Source: Bryobacterales bacterium
Lineage (GTDB): Bacteria > Acidobacteriota > Terriglobia > Bryobacterales > Bryobacteraceae
Direction: 5' to 3'
DNA: 33,003 bases
Assembly: GCA_003164035.1 (NCBI GenBank)
Contig: PLRS01000027.1
Location: 1-33,003, forward strand
Shown here: positions 1 through 7,865 of the stretch, one piece after another
Layout: the number at the start of each line of letters is the position of its first letter
Numbering within the stretch: the stretch's first letter is position 1
Translations under genes and position numbers: made by a program
Notes under the pieces: generated by a model
Told to the model about the DNA's origin: nothing
What the model saw: only the letters and a program-made list of their open reading frames with translations
Databases searched by the model: none

Positions 1-2
1 TG

Positions 3-2501
3 ATCCACGCCCAGCAGAAAGGCTACACTCCGGCCGAGATCCTGCGCGGGTTGTGCGAAGCGGTGCCGCGAAATTTCAAGTCCAGTATCGTGAAAGGCCG
101 CGCCGTCACCCCGCCGGTGGCCTTCATTGGCGCGGTTTCGCAGTGTTCGGGAGTCGCCGAGGCGCTGCGCCGGGTTTTCGAATTCACCGGCGGCCAATTG
201 ATCGTGCCGGAGCTGTACGCCTGGTGCGGCGCCATCGGCACCGCGATTCTCGAAAGCGAGGACCCGCGCAAACGGTCGTTCGGCGATATCCACCGTCTTC
301 GCCAGCACGAGGCGCACGGCGGCTCCTTTGACAGCCGCCCGCTCTCCATGGATTCGGTGAACTTGCTGCGCGACCGCGTGGTGCCGTATACCGCCCCGCC
401 CGGCGACGCGCCCATTCCGGCCTACCTCGGCATTGATATCGGCTCGGTTTCGACCAACGTGGTGGTGATCGACGAGCAGGGGCGCCTGGTGCAGGAGATT
501 TACCTGCGCACCGCCGGCCGTCCCATCGAAGCCGTGCAGCAGGGCTTGACCGAAGTGGCGAGCCAGTGGGGCAGCCGCCTGGAAGTGCTGGGAGTCGGCG
601 CCACCGGCTCCGGGCGCGAACTGGTCGCCGAATTCGTGGGCGCCGACGTGGTGAACGACGAAATCACCGCCCACAAAACCGGCGCGTTGAATATCAGCCG
701 CAGCCTGGGCGGCGAGCCGGTCGATACCATCTTCGAAATCGGCGGCCAGGATTCCAAATTCATCTCCATCGAAAACGGCGTAGTGGTGGATTTCGCCATG
801 AACGAGGCCTGCGCCGCCGGTACCGGATCGTTCCTCGAGGAACAGGCCGAAAAGCTAGGCGTGAATATCAAGGGCGAGTTCGCCCGCCTGGCCCTTTCCG
901 CCGATGCCCCCACCCGCCTGGGAGAGCGCTGCACCGTCTTCATGGAGCGCGACCTCACCGGGTGGCTGCATCAGGGCGAAACCGTTCCCAGCCTGCTGGC
1001 CGGCCTGGCCTATTCGATCGCGCTCAATTACCTGAACCGCGTCGTGAGAGGCCGCAAAATCGGGAAAGTGATCTACTTCCAGGGCGGTACGGCGTACAAC
1101 GACGCCGTGGCCGCGGCCTTCGCCCACGTGCTGGGGCGCCCGATTACGGTGCCGCCCCACAACGGCGTGATCGGCGCCATCGGCATGGCCCTTATCGCCC
1201 GCGAATGGCGAAAAGCGACCGGCGGTAAAACCCGCTTCCGCGGCTACGACCTGTCCAAGCTCAATCTGGCTACCCGCGAGTTCGCCTGCAAGGCCTGCAG
1301 CAACGAATGCGACATCAAGGAATTCACCATCGAAGGCCACAAGAGCTTCTGGGGCGATAAGTGCTCGGACCGTTACCGCAAGGCCTCGGTGAGCGGGCGC
1401 AAGGCCGTAATTGAAGACCTGTTCGCGTTGCGCGAGTCGCTGCTCGAAAAGATCCACGGCGGTCCGCTGGCGCCGCCCAAGACTTTGCCCCAGGGCCGCT
1501 TGCGGGTGGGCGTGCCGCGCACCATGGCCACTTTCGACCGGTTCCCGTTCTGGCGGACTTATCTGCGGGGGTTGGACGTGGAGGTGGTGCTTTCGCGGCC
1601 TACCGATCCGCGCATCGCCGCCGATGGCGTGGAGATGGCTCGCGCGCAGCCCTGCTTCCCCATTCAGATCGCCCACGGACACGCCCTGTCGCTGTTTCAA
1701 CTGGGCGTGGACTACGTGCTGGTTCCCAACGTGCTCGATGCCGAGACCGACGACCAATCCGGTTGCATGTCGCACCTGTGCCCCTGGAACCAGACCCTCC
1801 CCTACGTATTGCGCGCCGCGCCGAAGCTGGAAGAGCACGCCGCCCGCATGCTCGCTCCCAGCGTTCATTTTCAAATGGGCGCCGCCGCCGTGAAGGACGC
1901 GCTGGCTCCCCTGGCGCAAAAGCTCGGCGCGCGGCGGCGTGCGAGCGATGCCGCCGTGGATGCCGCCTACGGCGTCCAGCGGGAGTTCGAAAACCAGCTT
2001 CTCGATGCCGGCCGCCGCGCCCTGGCCGAACTGGAACGCACCGGCGAGCCAGGCCTCGTATTGCTCGGCCGCAGCTACAACCTCTACGACCACAACATCA
2101 ACTGCGATGTGCCGCGCAAGCTGCGCCGGAATTACGGCGCCAACGTGATCCCGCTCGATTTCCTGGTGACCGGCCGCGAATCGGTCGCCGACCTGCATCC
2201 CAACATGTACTGGGCTTCCGGACGCAAGATCCTGGAAGCGGCGCGGCTGGCGGCCTCGCGGCCCAACCTGCACCTGATCTACGTCACTAATTTCAAGTGC
2301 GGGCCGGATTCCTACATCAAGCACTTCGCCCGCCAGGCCGCCGGGGCCCCCCTGCTGGTGCTTCAGTTCGACGGCCACGGCAATGACGCCGGCTATATGA
2401 CGCGCTGCGAAGCGTACCTCGACAGCAAGGGAATATTGCGATGCTACAATCCGTTACCGACCGAGCCGCAGCCCAAAGCGATAGCAGTCGGCGCCAGTTA
2501 G
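3..2501 (+). CDS. Acyl-CoA dehydratase activase with DUF2229 region (5' end outside window)
   Basis: The reading frame is open to the left edge, so the gene starts upstream; the TTG at 51 is internal. The segment at about 423-1220 is a BadF/BadG/BcrA/BcrD-type ATPase of the ASKHA fold: an LGIDIGSVSTN phosphate loop, FEIGGQDSKFI, NEACAAGTGSF and GERCTVFMERDL. The Cys in the last two motifs match the positions that ligate the bridging [4Fe-4S] cluster in HgdC-type activators. The frame before 423 is the tail of a first, similar ATPase domain. A Cys-rich patch follows (CKACSNEC, WGDKCSDRY, about 1288-1375), then a DUF2229-like region from about 1495 (VGVPRTMATFDRFPFW; CGPDSYIKHF near the end). 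Family role: ATP-driven electron transfer to 2-hydroxyacyl-CoA dehydratase or benzoyl-CoA reductase-like enzymes. The substrate here is unknown. It overlaps the next gene by 61 bases in another frame. Confidence 0.85.
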   Translation: MHAQQKGYTPAEILRGLCEAVPRNFKSSIVKGRAVTPPVAFIGAVSQCSGVAEALRRVFEFTGGQLIVPELYAWCGAIGTAILESEDPRKRSFGDIHRLRQHEAHGGSFDSRPLSMDSVNLLRDRVVPYTAPPGDAPIPAYLGIDIGSVSTNVVVIDEQGRLVQEIYLRTAGRPIEAVQQGLTEVASQWGSRLEVLGVGATGSGRELVAEFVGADVVNDEITAHKTGALNISRSLGGEPVDTIFEIGGQDSKFISIENGVVVDFAMNEACAAGTGSFLEEQAEKLGVNIKGEFARLALSADAPTRLGERCTVFMERDLTGWLHQGETVPSLLAGLAYSIALNYLNRVVRGRKIGKVIYFQGGTAYNDAVAAAFAHVLGRPITVPPHNGVIGAIGMALIAREWRKATGGKTRFRGYDLSKLNLATREFACKACSNECDIKEFTIEGHKSFWGDKCSDRYRKASVSGRKAVIEDLFALRESLLEKIHGGPLAPPKTLPQGRLRVGVPRTMATFDRFPFWRTYLRGLDVEVVLSRPTDPRIAADGVEMARAQPCFPIQIAHGHALSLFQLGVDYVLVPNVLDAETDDQSGCMSHLCPWNQTLPYVLRAAPKLEEHAARMLAPSVHFQMGAAAVKDALAPLAQKLGARRRASDAAVDAAYGVQREFENQLLDAGRRALAELERTGEPGLVLLGRSYNLYDHNINCDVPRKLRRNYGANVIPLDFLVTGRESVADLHPNMYWASGRKILEAARLAASRPNLHLIYVTNFKCGPDSYIKHFARQAAGAPLLVLQFDGHGNDAGYMTRCEAYLDSKGILRCYNPLPTEPQPKAIAVGAS

Positions 2502-3739
2502 GCGACCACCCCTTCGTGGGCAAGCGCGTCTACATTCCGCCCATGGCCTACGGCAGCGGTCGCGCCTTTGCCGCCGGATTCCGCGCCCTTGGCGTGGATG
2601 CGCGCATCACCGCTCCTTCGGACGACCGTACCCGCGAGCTGGGCGCGCGCCACACTTCCGGCGACGAATGCTACCCGGCCAAGATCACCGTCGGCGATTT
2701 CCTCAAAGTGCTGGAGATGCCGGAGACCGATCCCGCCAAAACCGCGTTTTTCATGCCCACCGCCGACGGCCCCTGCCGCTTCGGCCAGTACGCCACCCAC
2801 CTGCGCCGCATCCTGGACGCCAATGGCTTCCGAGAAGTAATGGTGCTGTCGCCCACCAGCAAAAACTCCTACGGCGACCTGGGCAGCCTGGCGCGCCCTT
2901 TCGTCCGCACCTCCTGGCGGATGCTGGTGTGCGCCGATATCCTGCACAAGGTGCTGCTGCGGTTTCGCCCGTATGAGCGCGAGCAGGGCGCGGCCGACGC
3001 GGTCCACGAACAGTGCCTCGACGATCTCTGCACCGCTGCCGAAAACGCTCCGGTCGAGCCCGGCGCCCAACTGAAAGCTCTCCAAGGCGCCCTGGTACGC
3101 TCGCGCGAACGCTTCCGCGGTTTGCGCATCAGCCGCGATCTGTCCGCCCTGCGCATCGGCGTTGTGGGCGAAATCTTCTGCCGGCTGAATACGTACTCGA
3201 ATGAAGACCTGGTGCGCCGCATCGAAGCCTTCGGCGCCGAAGTGTGGCTCTCCGATATCACCGAATGGGTCTGGTATACAAGTGCCGAAGGGCATCGCAA
3301 ACGCCGCCTGGCCGGACGCAGCTATTCCCTGGCGGCGCTGGGCGCCTGGGTGCGCGACCACGTGCAGCACCGCGACGAACAGGCGTTGACGAAGATCTTC
3401 CGCGAGGAATTCGCCGGCTGCGAGGAGCCCGGCGTCCGAACCGTGCTCGAATGCGCCCGCCCCTATCTGCCGCAAGATGGCGCCCTGGGCGAAATGGTGT
3501 TGAGCGTGGGCAAGGCCGTTTACCTGGCTCAACAGGGCCTCGACGGCATCATCGATATCAGCCCCTTCACCTGCATGAACGGCATCGTCAGCGAAGCCAT
3601 CTACCCCCGCGTCAGCCACGACCTGGGCGGCATCCCCATCCGCAATTTCTATTTCGACGGAACCCAGAGCGATTTGGATCGGGATCTGGGGGTGTATGTG
3701 GAACTGGCACGGTCGTACCGGCGTCGGAGAGGCCTGTGA
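2441..3739 (+). CDS. 2-hydroxyacyl-CoA dehydratase D-like protein, C-terminal partner of the activase
   Basis: 432 residues from an ATG preceded by AAGGGA. The gene begins 61 bases inside the upstream gene, in a different frame, which suggests translational coupling. After a 25-residue linker the protein shows the HGD-D-like pattern found at the C-terminus of single-chain CoA-activase proteins: VYIPPMAYGSG, conserved Cys in SGDECYPAK and DGPCRFGQY, the FCRLNTYSNEDLVRRIEAFG block, and the terminal ISPFTCMNGIVSEAIYPR followed by IPIRNFYFDG. These Cys are candidate Fe-S ligands. In many bacteria this region is fused to the activase/DUF2229 protein in one chain of about 1400 residues. Here the break falls exactly in the inter-domain linker, so I read it as a split gene rather than a decayed one. 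The reaction catalysed is not known. Confidence 0.8.
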   Translation: MLQSVTDRAAAQSDSSRRQLGDHPFVGKRVYIPPMAYGSGRAFAAGFRALGVDARITAPSDDRTRELGARHTSGDECYPAKITVGDFLKVLEMPETDPAKTAFFMPTADGPCRFGQYATHLRRILDANGFREVMVLSPTSKNSYGDLGSLARPFVRTSWRMLVCADILHKVLLRFRPYEREQGAADAVHEQCLDDLCTAAENAPVEPGAQLKALQGALVRSRERFRGLRISRDLSALRIGVVGEIFCRLNTYSNEDLVRRIEAFGAEVWLSDITEWVWYTSAEGHRKRRLAGRSYSLAALGAWVRDHVQHRDEQALTKIFREEFAGCEEPGVRTVLECARPYLPQDGALGEMVLSVGKAVYLAQQGLDGIIDISPFTCMNGIVSEAIYPRVSHDLGGIPIRNFYFDGTQSDLDRDLGVYVELARSYRRRRGL

Positions 3740-4055
3740 TCCCAACGCCAACACAAGATCCGCGGCCGTCGCCCAAGCAGCCCCTTGTTCGAGTCGTATC
3801 TTGGGCATCTTCGCCGCCATTGGTGGGGCCGTAACGTATTTGGCGTTCACGCTTCTCACTGGCATGGAAACATCACTGATCGGTATTCCGGTCGGAGCGG
3901 GGGTGGGGCAAGCCATGTACTACGCATCCGGGAAGCGTGGAGGCCTTCGGTTTCAAGCGTTGGCCGTCTTCCTTGCTTTCGTGGCGTTTGGCACGGACCC
4001 GCAAATCAGCTTGAGCACGTTCGGAAAGACCACCGCGAACTGGTCGCGCGGATAG
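3736..4055 (+). pseudogene. Remnant of a small two-helix membrane protein
   Basis: The frame that runs from inside the previous gene to the TAG at 4053-4055 encodes two clearly membrane-like stretches: ILGIFAAIGGAVTYLAFTLL (about 3801-3860) and, after a GIPVGAGVGQAMYYASGKRGG loop, FQALAVFLAFVAFG (about 3951-3992). The glycine-rich loop followed by a basic GKRGG and a hydrophobic segment resembles small uncharacterised membrane proteins common in Acidobacteria. There is no ribosome-binding site or convincing start codon after 3739. The frame enters from within the preceding gene, and the residues after the second helix (about 3993 on) do not look like protein of that family. I therefore call it a truncated remnant. 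It could still be a short expressed gene with a non-standard start. Confidence 0.4.
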
Positions 4056-4072
4056 TGGGTTTAGGCGCGATA

Positions 4073-4306
4073 ATGGGTTATATGATGGCCAGCCATCCCC
4101 GGATCACGATCGAAGCCGACAAGCGAGACGGCAAGCCCTGCATTCGCGGGATGAGGATCACGGTGAATGACGTCCTCGGCTGGCTATCCCACGGCATGAC
4201 CGAGGAAGAAATTCTCGACGAGCATCCCGGTCTCGAGAAGGACGACTTCGCGGCTGTGTACGCGTTCGCAGCGGACGTGGCCGATACCGCATTCGCGAAT
4301 AGGTAG
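4073..4306 (+). CDS. DUF433 antitoxin-like protein, without a toxin partner
   Basis: 77 residues with the DUF433 pattern: HPRITIEADKRDGKPCIRGMRITV, then LGWLSHGMTEEEILDEHPGLEKDD and a helical end. The family is a small winged-helix-like DNA-binding domain, usually the antitoxin of a pair with a DUF5615 PIN-like nuclease encoded directly downstream. Here the downstream DNA is palindromic repeat and a transposase, so the antitoxin appears orphaned. ATG codons at 4073, 4082 and 4085 are all possible starts; AGG about 7 bases before 4073 favours the first. The gene follows the membrane-protein remnant, which fits an accessory patch that has lost genes. Confidence 0.75.
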   Translation: MGYMMASHPRITIEADKRDGKPCIRGMRITVNDVLGWLSHGMTEEEILDEHPGLEKDDFAAVYAFAADVADTAFANR

Positions 4307-4311
4307 CCCTC

Positions 4312-4352
4312 GTGGGGCAGCCAATTCTGGCTGCAGCCGCCTTTCAGGCGGC
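4312..4352 (-). repeat. REP-like palindromic repeat, copy A (inverted)
   Basis: Begins GTGGGGCAG and continues through two nested dyads, GCAGCC/GGCTGC type and GCCGCC/GGCGGC type. It is the reverse complement of copy B at 4460-4501, apart from about one base in the hairpin loop. It lies just after the DUF433 stop codon and upstream of the RAYT gene. Confidence 0.85.
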
Positions 4353-4459
4353 CGCCGACAAGTCACCAATATGGATATAGGAAGCGTCTGGCCGCTGCCG
4401 CTGTTTCCCCGCCGCCGCAAGCGTACGCGAAAAAGGGCGACAGCCGCGCAACCGGAAGA

Positions 4460-4501
4460 GCCGCCTGAAAAGGCGGCTGCAGCCAGAATTGGCTGCCCCA
4501 C
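4460..4501 (+). repeat. REP-like palindromic repeat, copy B
   Basis: A GCCGCC-TGAAAA-GGCGGC hairpin is followed by GCAGCCA-GAAT-TGGCTGC and the end CTGCCCCAC. It pairs with copy A across a 107-base spacer (4353-4459) that holds no recognisable gene. Together they make a 190-bp unit bounded by GTGGGGCAG and CTGCCCCAC. The remaining 80 bases to the RAYT start contain no other feature I can recognise. Confidence 0.85.
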
Positions 4502-4581
4502 CATCTGTTCATATATCGTAAACAGCACAAACCAGGTCTTTTTATGCGAAGTTCCCTGCCTTCGATACACAATCGTCACGG

Positions 4582-5136
4582 ATGGCTCATTACGAAAGAC
4601 GGTTGCCCCACTGGGACCTTGTCGGGCGCCCGGTCTTTGTCACCTTCCGCCTGCACGGCAGCCTGCCCGCCGGCCGAACCTTCCCACCGGAGAGATTGAG
4701 CTCCGGCAAGGCATTCGCGGCGATGGATCAAATTCTGGCCCGCGGCAGCACCGGCCCCGTCTACCTCAGTCAGGCGGCGATCGCCGAGCTTGTGGTGGCG
4801 GCACTGCGCCATGGAGACATGGAACTCCACCGGTATCAGTTGGATTCGTTTGTCGTCATGCCAAACCACGTCCACATCCTGGTCACGCCCTCTGTCGTTG
4901 CGACTCGCTGGCTGGGGCCACTGAAGGGCATTACCGCATATCAGGCCAATCGGATTCTGGGGCAAACCGGCAAGGCGTTCTGGCAAGATGAAAGTTACGA
5001 CCACACGGCTCGAGACGAAGGGGAACTGGCCCGCATCCGGGCGTATATAGAAGGCGACCCGGTCAGAGCCGGCCTGGTTACCGCGCCCGAGGATTTCCGA
5101 TGGTCCAGCGCTGGCGCGCGTCAGCAGGCCGCCTAA
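4582..5136 (+). CDS. REP-associated tyrosine transposase (RAYT, Y1/HUH family)
   Basis: 184 residues with the RAYT layout: an N-terminal RRLPHW...FVTFRLHGSLP strand, the HUH motif in MPNHVHIL (H96, H98), KAFWQDESYDHTARDEGEL, and RAYIEGDPVRAGL. Tyr155 is the probable catalytic tyrosine, judging from its spacing to the HUH motif in related enzymes. RAYTs are single-copy, single-strand-specific nucleases related to IS200/IS605 TnpA and thought to mobilise REP sequences. The context fits: copies A and B lie upstream and copy C overlaps the 3' end. The stop codon TAA lies in the loop of the copy C hairpin, so the last residues are encoded by the repeat. There is no strong Shine-Dalgarno before the ATG. 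All core residues appear intact, so it may be active. Confidence 0.9.
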   Translation: MAHYERRLPHWDLVGRPVFVTFRLHGSLPAGRTFPPERLSSGKAFAAMDQILARGSTGPVYLSQAAIAELVVAALRHGDMELHRYQLDSFVVMPNHVHILVTPSVVATRWLGPLKGITAYQANRILGQTGKAFWQDESYDHTARDEGELARIRAYIEGDPVRAGLVTAPEDFRWSSAGARQQAA

Positions 5137-5168
5137 AAGGCGGCTGCAGCCATGATTGGCTGCCCCAC
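5128..5168 (+). repeat. REP-like palindromic repeat, copy C
   Basis: A GCCGCC-TAAAA-GGCGGC hairpin is followed by GCAGCC-ATGATT-GGCTGC and CTGCCCCAC. It matches copy B in all but a few loop bases. It spans the end of the RAYT gene and stops five bases before the stop codon of the convergent rnr gene, so it could also act as a bidirectional transcription barrier. Confidence 0.85.
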
Positions 5169-5173
5169 ATCTC

Positions 5174-7633
5174 TCACTTCTTCCGTTTTCGCGGCTTCCT
5201 TACCGCCGGTTCCTCGTAGATTGCAAACTGCAGCTTTCTTTCGTTGTCGTCCACGCGTTCCAGAATCACGCGCACGGCGTCGCCGATGGCGAACTCGCGG
5301 CGCGTGCGTTTGCCCACGATTTTGCGGACGTTTTCCTGGTACGCGTACTCGTCGCCCGGCAGGCTGTCGATCGGCACCAGGCCTTCGATGAACAGATCGG
5401 CCAACTCCACGAAAAGGCCGTATTTGGCGGTCGAAATCACCAGCGCCGCGAAATCTTCGCCCACCCGCTCGGCCATGAATTTCACCTTCTTCCATTCCAC
5501 CAGCTCGCGCTCGGCCTCCGCGGCGCGGCGCTCGGAATGGGAGCAGGAAGTGGCAATCGTCTCCAGCGCGGGCTCGTCGTAAGTGGCGCGGGCAGTCTTG
5601 CCTGCCGTGTCGAGATTCTTCTCGACATTCGCCCCTGAGGGCGCAAGCGTCGGCATGAGTGCCGACGTGGCAGGCACGAGTGCCCGCTCCACCAGAACTT
5701 CGCGCAGCAGGCGATGCACCATCAGGTCCGGATAGCGGCGGATGGGCGAAGTGAAATGCGTGTAGGTTGCGGCGGCCAGCGCGAAGTGGCCGACGTTTTC
5801 GGTGCTGTAGCGCGCCTGCTTGAGCGAGCGCAGCATCAGGTAGCTCAGAATGCGCTCCTCCGGCTTGCCTTCGATCTTGGCCACCAGGCGCTGGTAGTGC
5901 CGTGAGGTGATCTTCATCTCGGGCGCGGTCAGCTCGATTTCGCGGTGCCGCTTACTGCCGTCGCGATGGCGGTCGCTCATGCCGAATCGCTTCACCGGAA
6001 TGGCGCCCACCCCCAGCGAGTAACCGAAGTGCGCGGCCACCTGCTCGAATTCCAGCACGCGTTTGGGGTCGGGCTTTTCGTGGATGCGATAGATGGAGGC
6101 CGGCGCGGCCTGTTCCAAATGCGCCGCCACGGCCTCGTTGGCCGCCAGCATGAATTCTTCGATCAGCCGATGCGCGTCGTTGCGCGCGGCCCGCGTTACG
6201 CCCGTCATCTCTCCGAACTGGTCGAATTCAATCAGCGGTTCCGGCAAATCGAAATCGATCGAGCCGCGCCGTACCCGCTTGCGGTTCAATACTTCCGCCA
6301 GCTCGCGCATCAACTCGAAGCGCTCCACCAGCGGCCGATAGCGGTCGCGCAGCGCCGCATCGCCTTCCAGCAGCCCGTGCACCGCGGTGTACGTCATCCG
6401 CTCCGCGCTCGAAATCACCCCGGCGGTGAATTCCTGGCCCACGGTCTCGCCTTGCCGATCGATTTCCAGCAGCGCCGAAAGCACCAGCCGGTCCTGGTGC
6501 GGCACCAGCGAGCAAACGTCGGTCGAAAGCTCGAAGGGCAGCATCGGCACCGCACGATCGGGGAAATACACGCTGGTCCCGCGCAGGAACGCTTCGCGGT
6601 CGATGGGCGTCGAGGGGCGCACATAGTGGCTCACGTCGGCGATATGCACCTGCAAAGCGTAATTGCCGTTCGCCATCCGGTCCACCCAAACCGCGTCGTC
6701 GAAATCGCGCGCGGTTTCACCGTCGATGGTTACGATGTCGAGCGCCCGGAAATCGCGCCGTCCGGCCAACTCCGCCGGGCCGATGGTTTTCGAAATGGCG
6801 CGCGCCTGGTCCACCACTTCCGGCGGGAACTCGTGCGGGAGATGGTGCTTGCGGATGATGATTTCGACATCTACCCCGAAATCGTCGGGCGAGCCCAGAA
6901 TCTCGATAATGCGGCCCACCGGGCTTTCGCCCTTTTCGGGATATTCCAGCAATTCCACGTTGACGACCAGCCCGTCGAGCTCCTCTACCGATTGGACCCG
7001 CCGCGGCGCGACGCCGATGCGGTCGGTATTGGGCCGTTCGGGCGGAAGCTCGAAGCCTTCCGGAATTTGGATCCATTGCTGGATGCGGCTGTCTTCCGGC
7101 ACCACGAACATGCCCTGGCGGCGCACGCGTACTTCCCCCACCACGGTAGGGTGGGCACGCGCCAGCACCTTGACAATTTCTCCATCGGCCTTCCCATCGG
7201 CGCCGATGCGGCCCACGCGCACCACCACGCGGTCGCCGTGCATGGCCTTGGAGGCCGAGTCGGGAGACAGGAACACGTCGCCTTGAACGCCCGGTACCGG
7301 GCGATCGGCGATCAGAAAGCCGTAGCCGTCGCGGTGCACGCTCAGCCGCCCCACGGCGAATTCGCGGCTACACGACGCGGCTACGAAGTGCCCCGCCCGC
7401 AACTCGATCAGTTCGCCGCGCGCCGCCAGCCGCTCCAGCGCGGCTTCGAGATCTGCCCGGCCTTCGCCCTTGACGCTCAGCTCGCGCGCCAGTTGCTTGA
7501 AATTGCCCCGGGCGTGCGGCAAACGCCCGATGTGCTGGAGTAGTGTGGCGTCCGTCACATTCTCGATTTTAGTGAACTTTGGTTGGACTCTGCGCCGAAA
7601 TCGCGACGAGCTGCGCTGCCGCGTTTCCGCCAC
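5174..7633 (-). CDS. rnr: Ribonuclease R
   Basis: 819 residues. The order is an N-terminal helix-turn-helix-like region (about 25-80), OB/cold-shock-like RNA-binding domains (about 90-240; GYGFLIADRPVPGVQGDVFL), the RNB catalytic domain (about 285-650) and a C-terminal S1 domain (about 715-800) with a basic tail. The catalytic Mg-binding aspartates are visible in IDGETARDFDDAVWV (Asp304, 310, 312, 313). The enzyme is a processive 3'-5' exoribonuclease that degrades structured RNA. The start is GTG at 7633; a second GTG near 7558 is possible and neither has a clear Shine-Dalgarno. The oddity is residues about 648-682, between the HRLL and CSHSERRA motifs: they are encoded by a tandem hairpin array and make this linker about 20 residues longer than in E. 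coli RNase R. The gene is convergent with the RAYT and divergent from the FecR-like gene. Confidence 0.93.
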   Translation of the reverse strand: MAETRQRSSSRFRRRVQPKFTKIENVTDATLLQHIGRLPHARGNFKQLARELSVKGEGRADLEAALERLAARGELIELRAGHFVAASCSREFAVGRLSVHRDGYGFLIADRPVPGVQGDVFLSPDSASKAMHGDRVVVRVGRIGADGKADGEIVKVLARAHPTVVGEVRVRRQGMFVVPEDSRIQQWIQIPEGFELPPERPNTDRIGVAPRRVQSVEELDGLVVNVELLEYPEKGESPVGRIIEILGSPDDFGVDVEIIIRKHHLPHEFPPEVVDQARAISKTIGPAELAGRRDFRALDIVTIDGETARDFDDAVWVDRMANGNYALQVHIADVSHYVRPSTPIDREAFLRGTSVYFPDRAVPMLPFELSTDVCSLVPHQDRLVLSALLEIDRQGETVGQEFTAGVISSAERMTYTAVHGLLEGDAALRDRYRPLVERFELMRELAEVLNRKRVRRGSIDFDLPEPLIEFDQFGEMTGVTRAARNDAHRLIEEFMLAANEAVAAHLEQAAPASIYRIHEKPDPKRVLEFEQVAAHFGYSLGVGAIPVKRFGMSDRHRDGSKRHREIELTAPEMKITSRHYQRLVAKIEGKPEERILSYLMLRSLKQARYSTENVGHFALAAATYTHFTSPIRRYPDLMVHRLLREVLVERALVPATSALMPTLAPSGANVEKNLDTAGKTARATYDEPALETIATSCSHSERRAAEAERELVEWKKVKFMAERVGEDFAALVISTAKYGLFVELADLFIEGLVPIDSLPGDEYAYQENVRKIVGKRTRREFAIGDAVRVILERVDDNERKLQFAIYEEPAVRKPRKRKK
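5591..5691 (+). repeat. Tandem hairpin array inside rnr
   Basis: Five consecutive dyads occur in about 100 bases: GGCAG/CTGCC (5591-5606), TGTCGAGA-TTCT-TCTCGACA (5608-5627), CGCCC-CTGA-GGGCG (5630-5643), GCGTCGGCA-TGAG-TGCCGACGT (5647-5668) and GGCA-CGAG-TGCC (5673-5684), ending CTCCAC. The last two match in layout, loops and ends the pair at 13130-13175, but with different, compensating stem bases. The array is read through in frame by rnr. Confidence 0.7.
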
Positions 7634-7865
7634 CGACTAAATACGCGCGTCCCAGGGGTTAATGATTCGCTCGCGTTCCGGCTTAAGGTCGATCGTCATT
7701 GCCGCACCTGTCGCTGCCTGTTGGGCGCTCCGCTCCTATGATCTCACAGGCATCTGGGAATAACCGGTGCTGCCGCGGCCGCGCCCCAAAAAGAGGAGCT
7801 CATCCTCGATTTTACAGACAACGTTTGGCCTTCGCCGAGCGTCAATTACTCGAGACAATCGAACC
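7634..7865. other. Divergent intergenic region between rnr and the FecR/DUF6600 gene
   Basis: These 232 bases separate two divergent genes and must hold both promoters. I see no consensus promoter pair, no repeat and no RNA gene that I can support. Confidence 0.4.

Noticed and set aside
855-2378. Long minus-strand frame opposite the activase gene
   Set aside because: A shadow of a conserved plus-strand protein with intact motifs.
2441-2501. Programmed -1 frameshift joining the two activase genes
   Set aside because: No X XXY YYZ heptamer in the correct frame and no obvious downstream structure; the second gene has its own start signals.
4312-5168. Complete IS200/IS605 insertion sequence
   Set aside because: The transposase is of the RAYT branch, with RRLPHW N-terminus and YIEGDP-type C-terminus, and the flanks are REP-like repeats rather than IS ends; no TnpB is present.
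5945-7543. Long open frame of 532 codons on the plus strand opposite rnr
   Set aside because: The minus strand encodes a complete, clearly recognisable RNase R; the opposite frame is His/Arg/Ala-rich and shows no domain.
7767-7865. Extended N-terminus of the FecR/DUF6600 protein from 7767
   Set aside because: It would put 33 basic residues in front of a proper signal peptide.
7634-7865. Small structured RNA in the rnr/FecR divergent region
   Set aside because: Short complementary stretches exist, but no conserved RNA motif could be recognised by eye.
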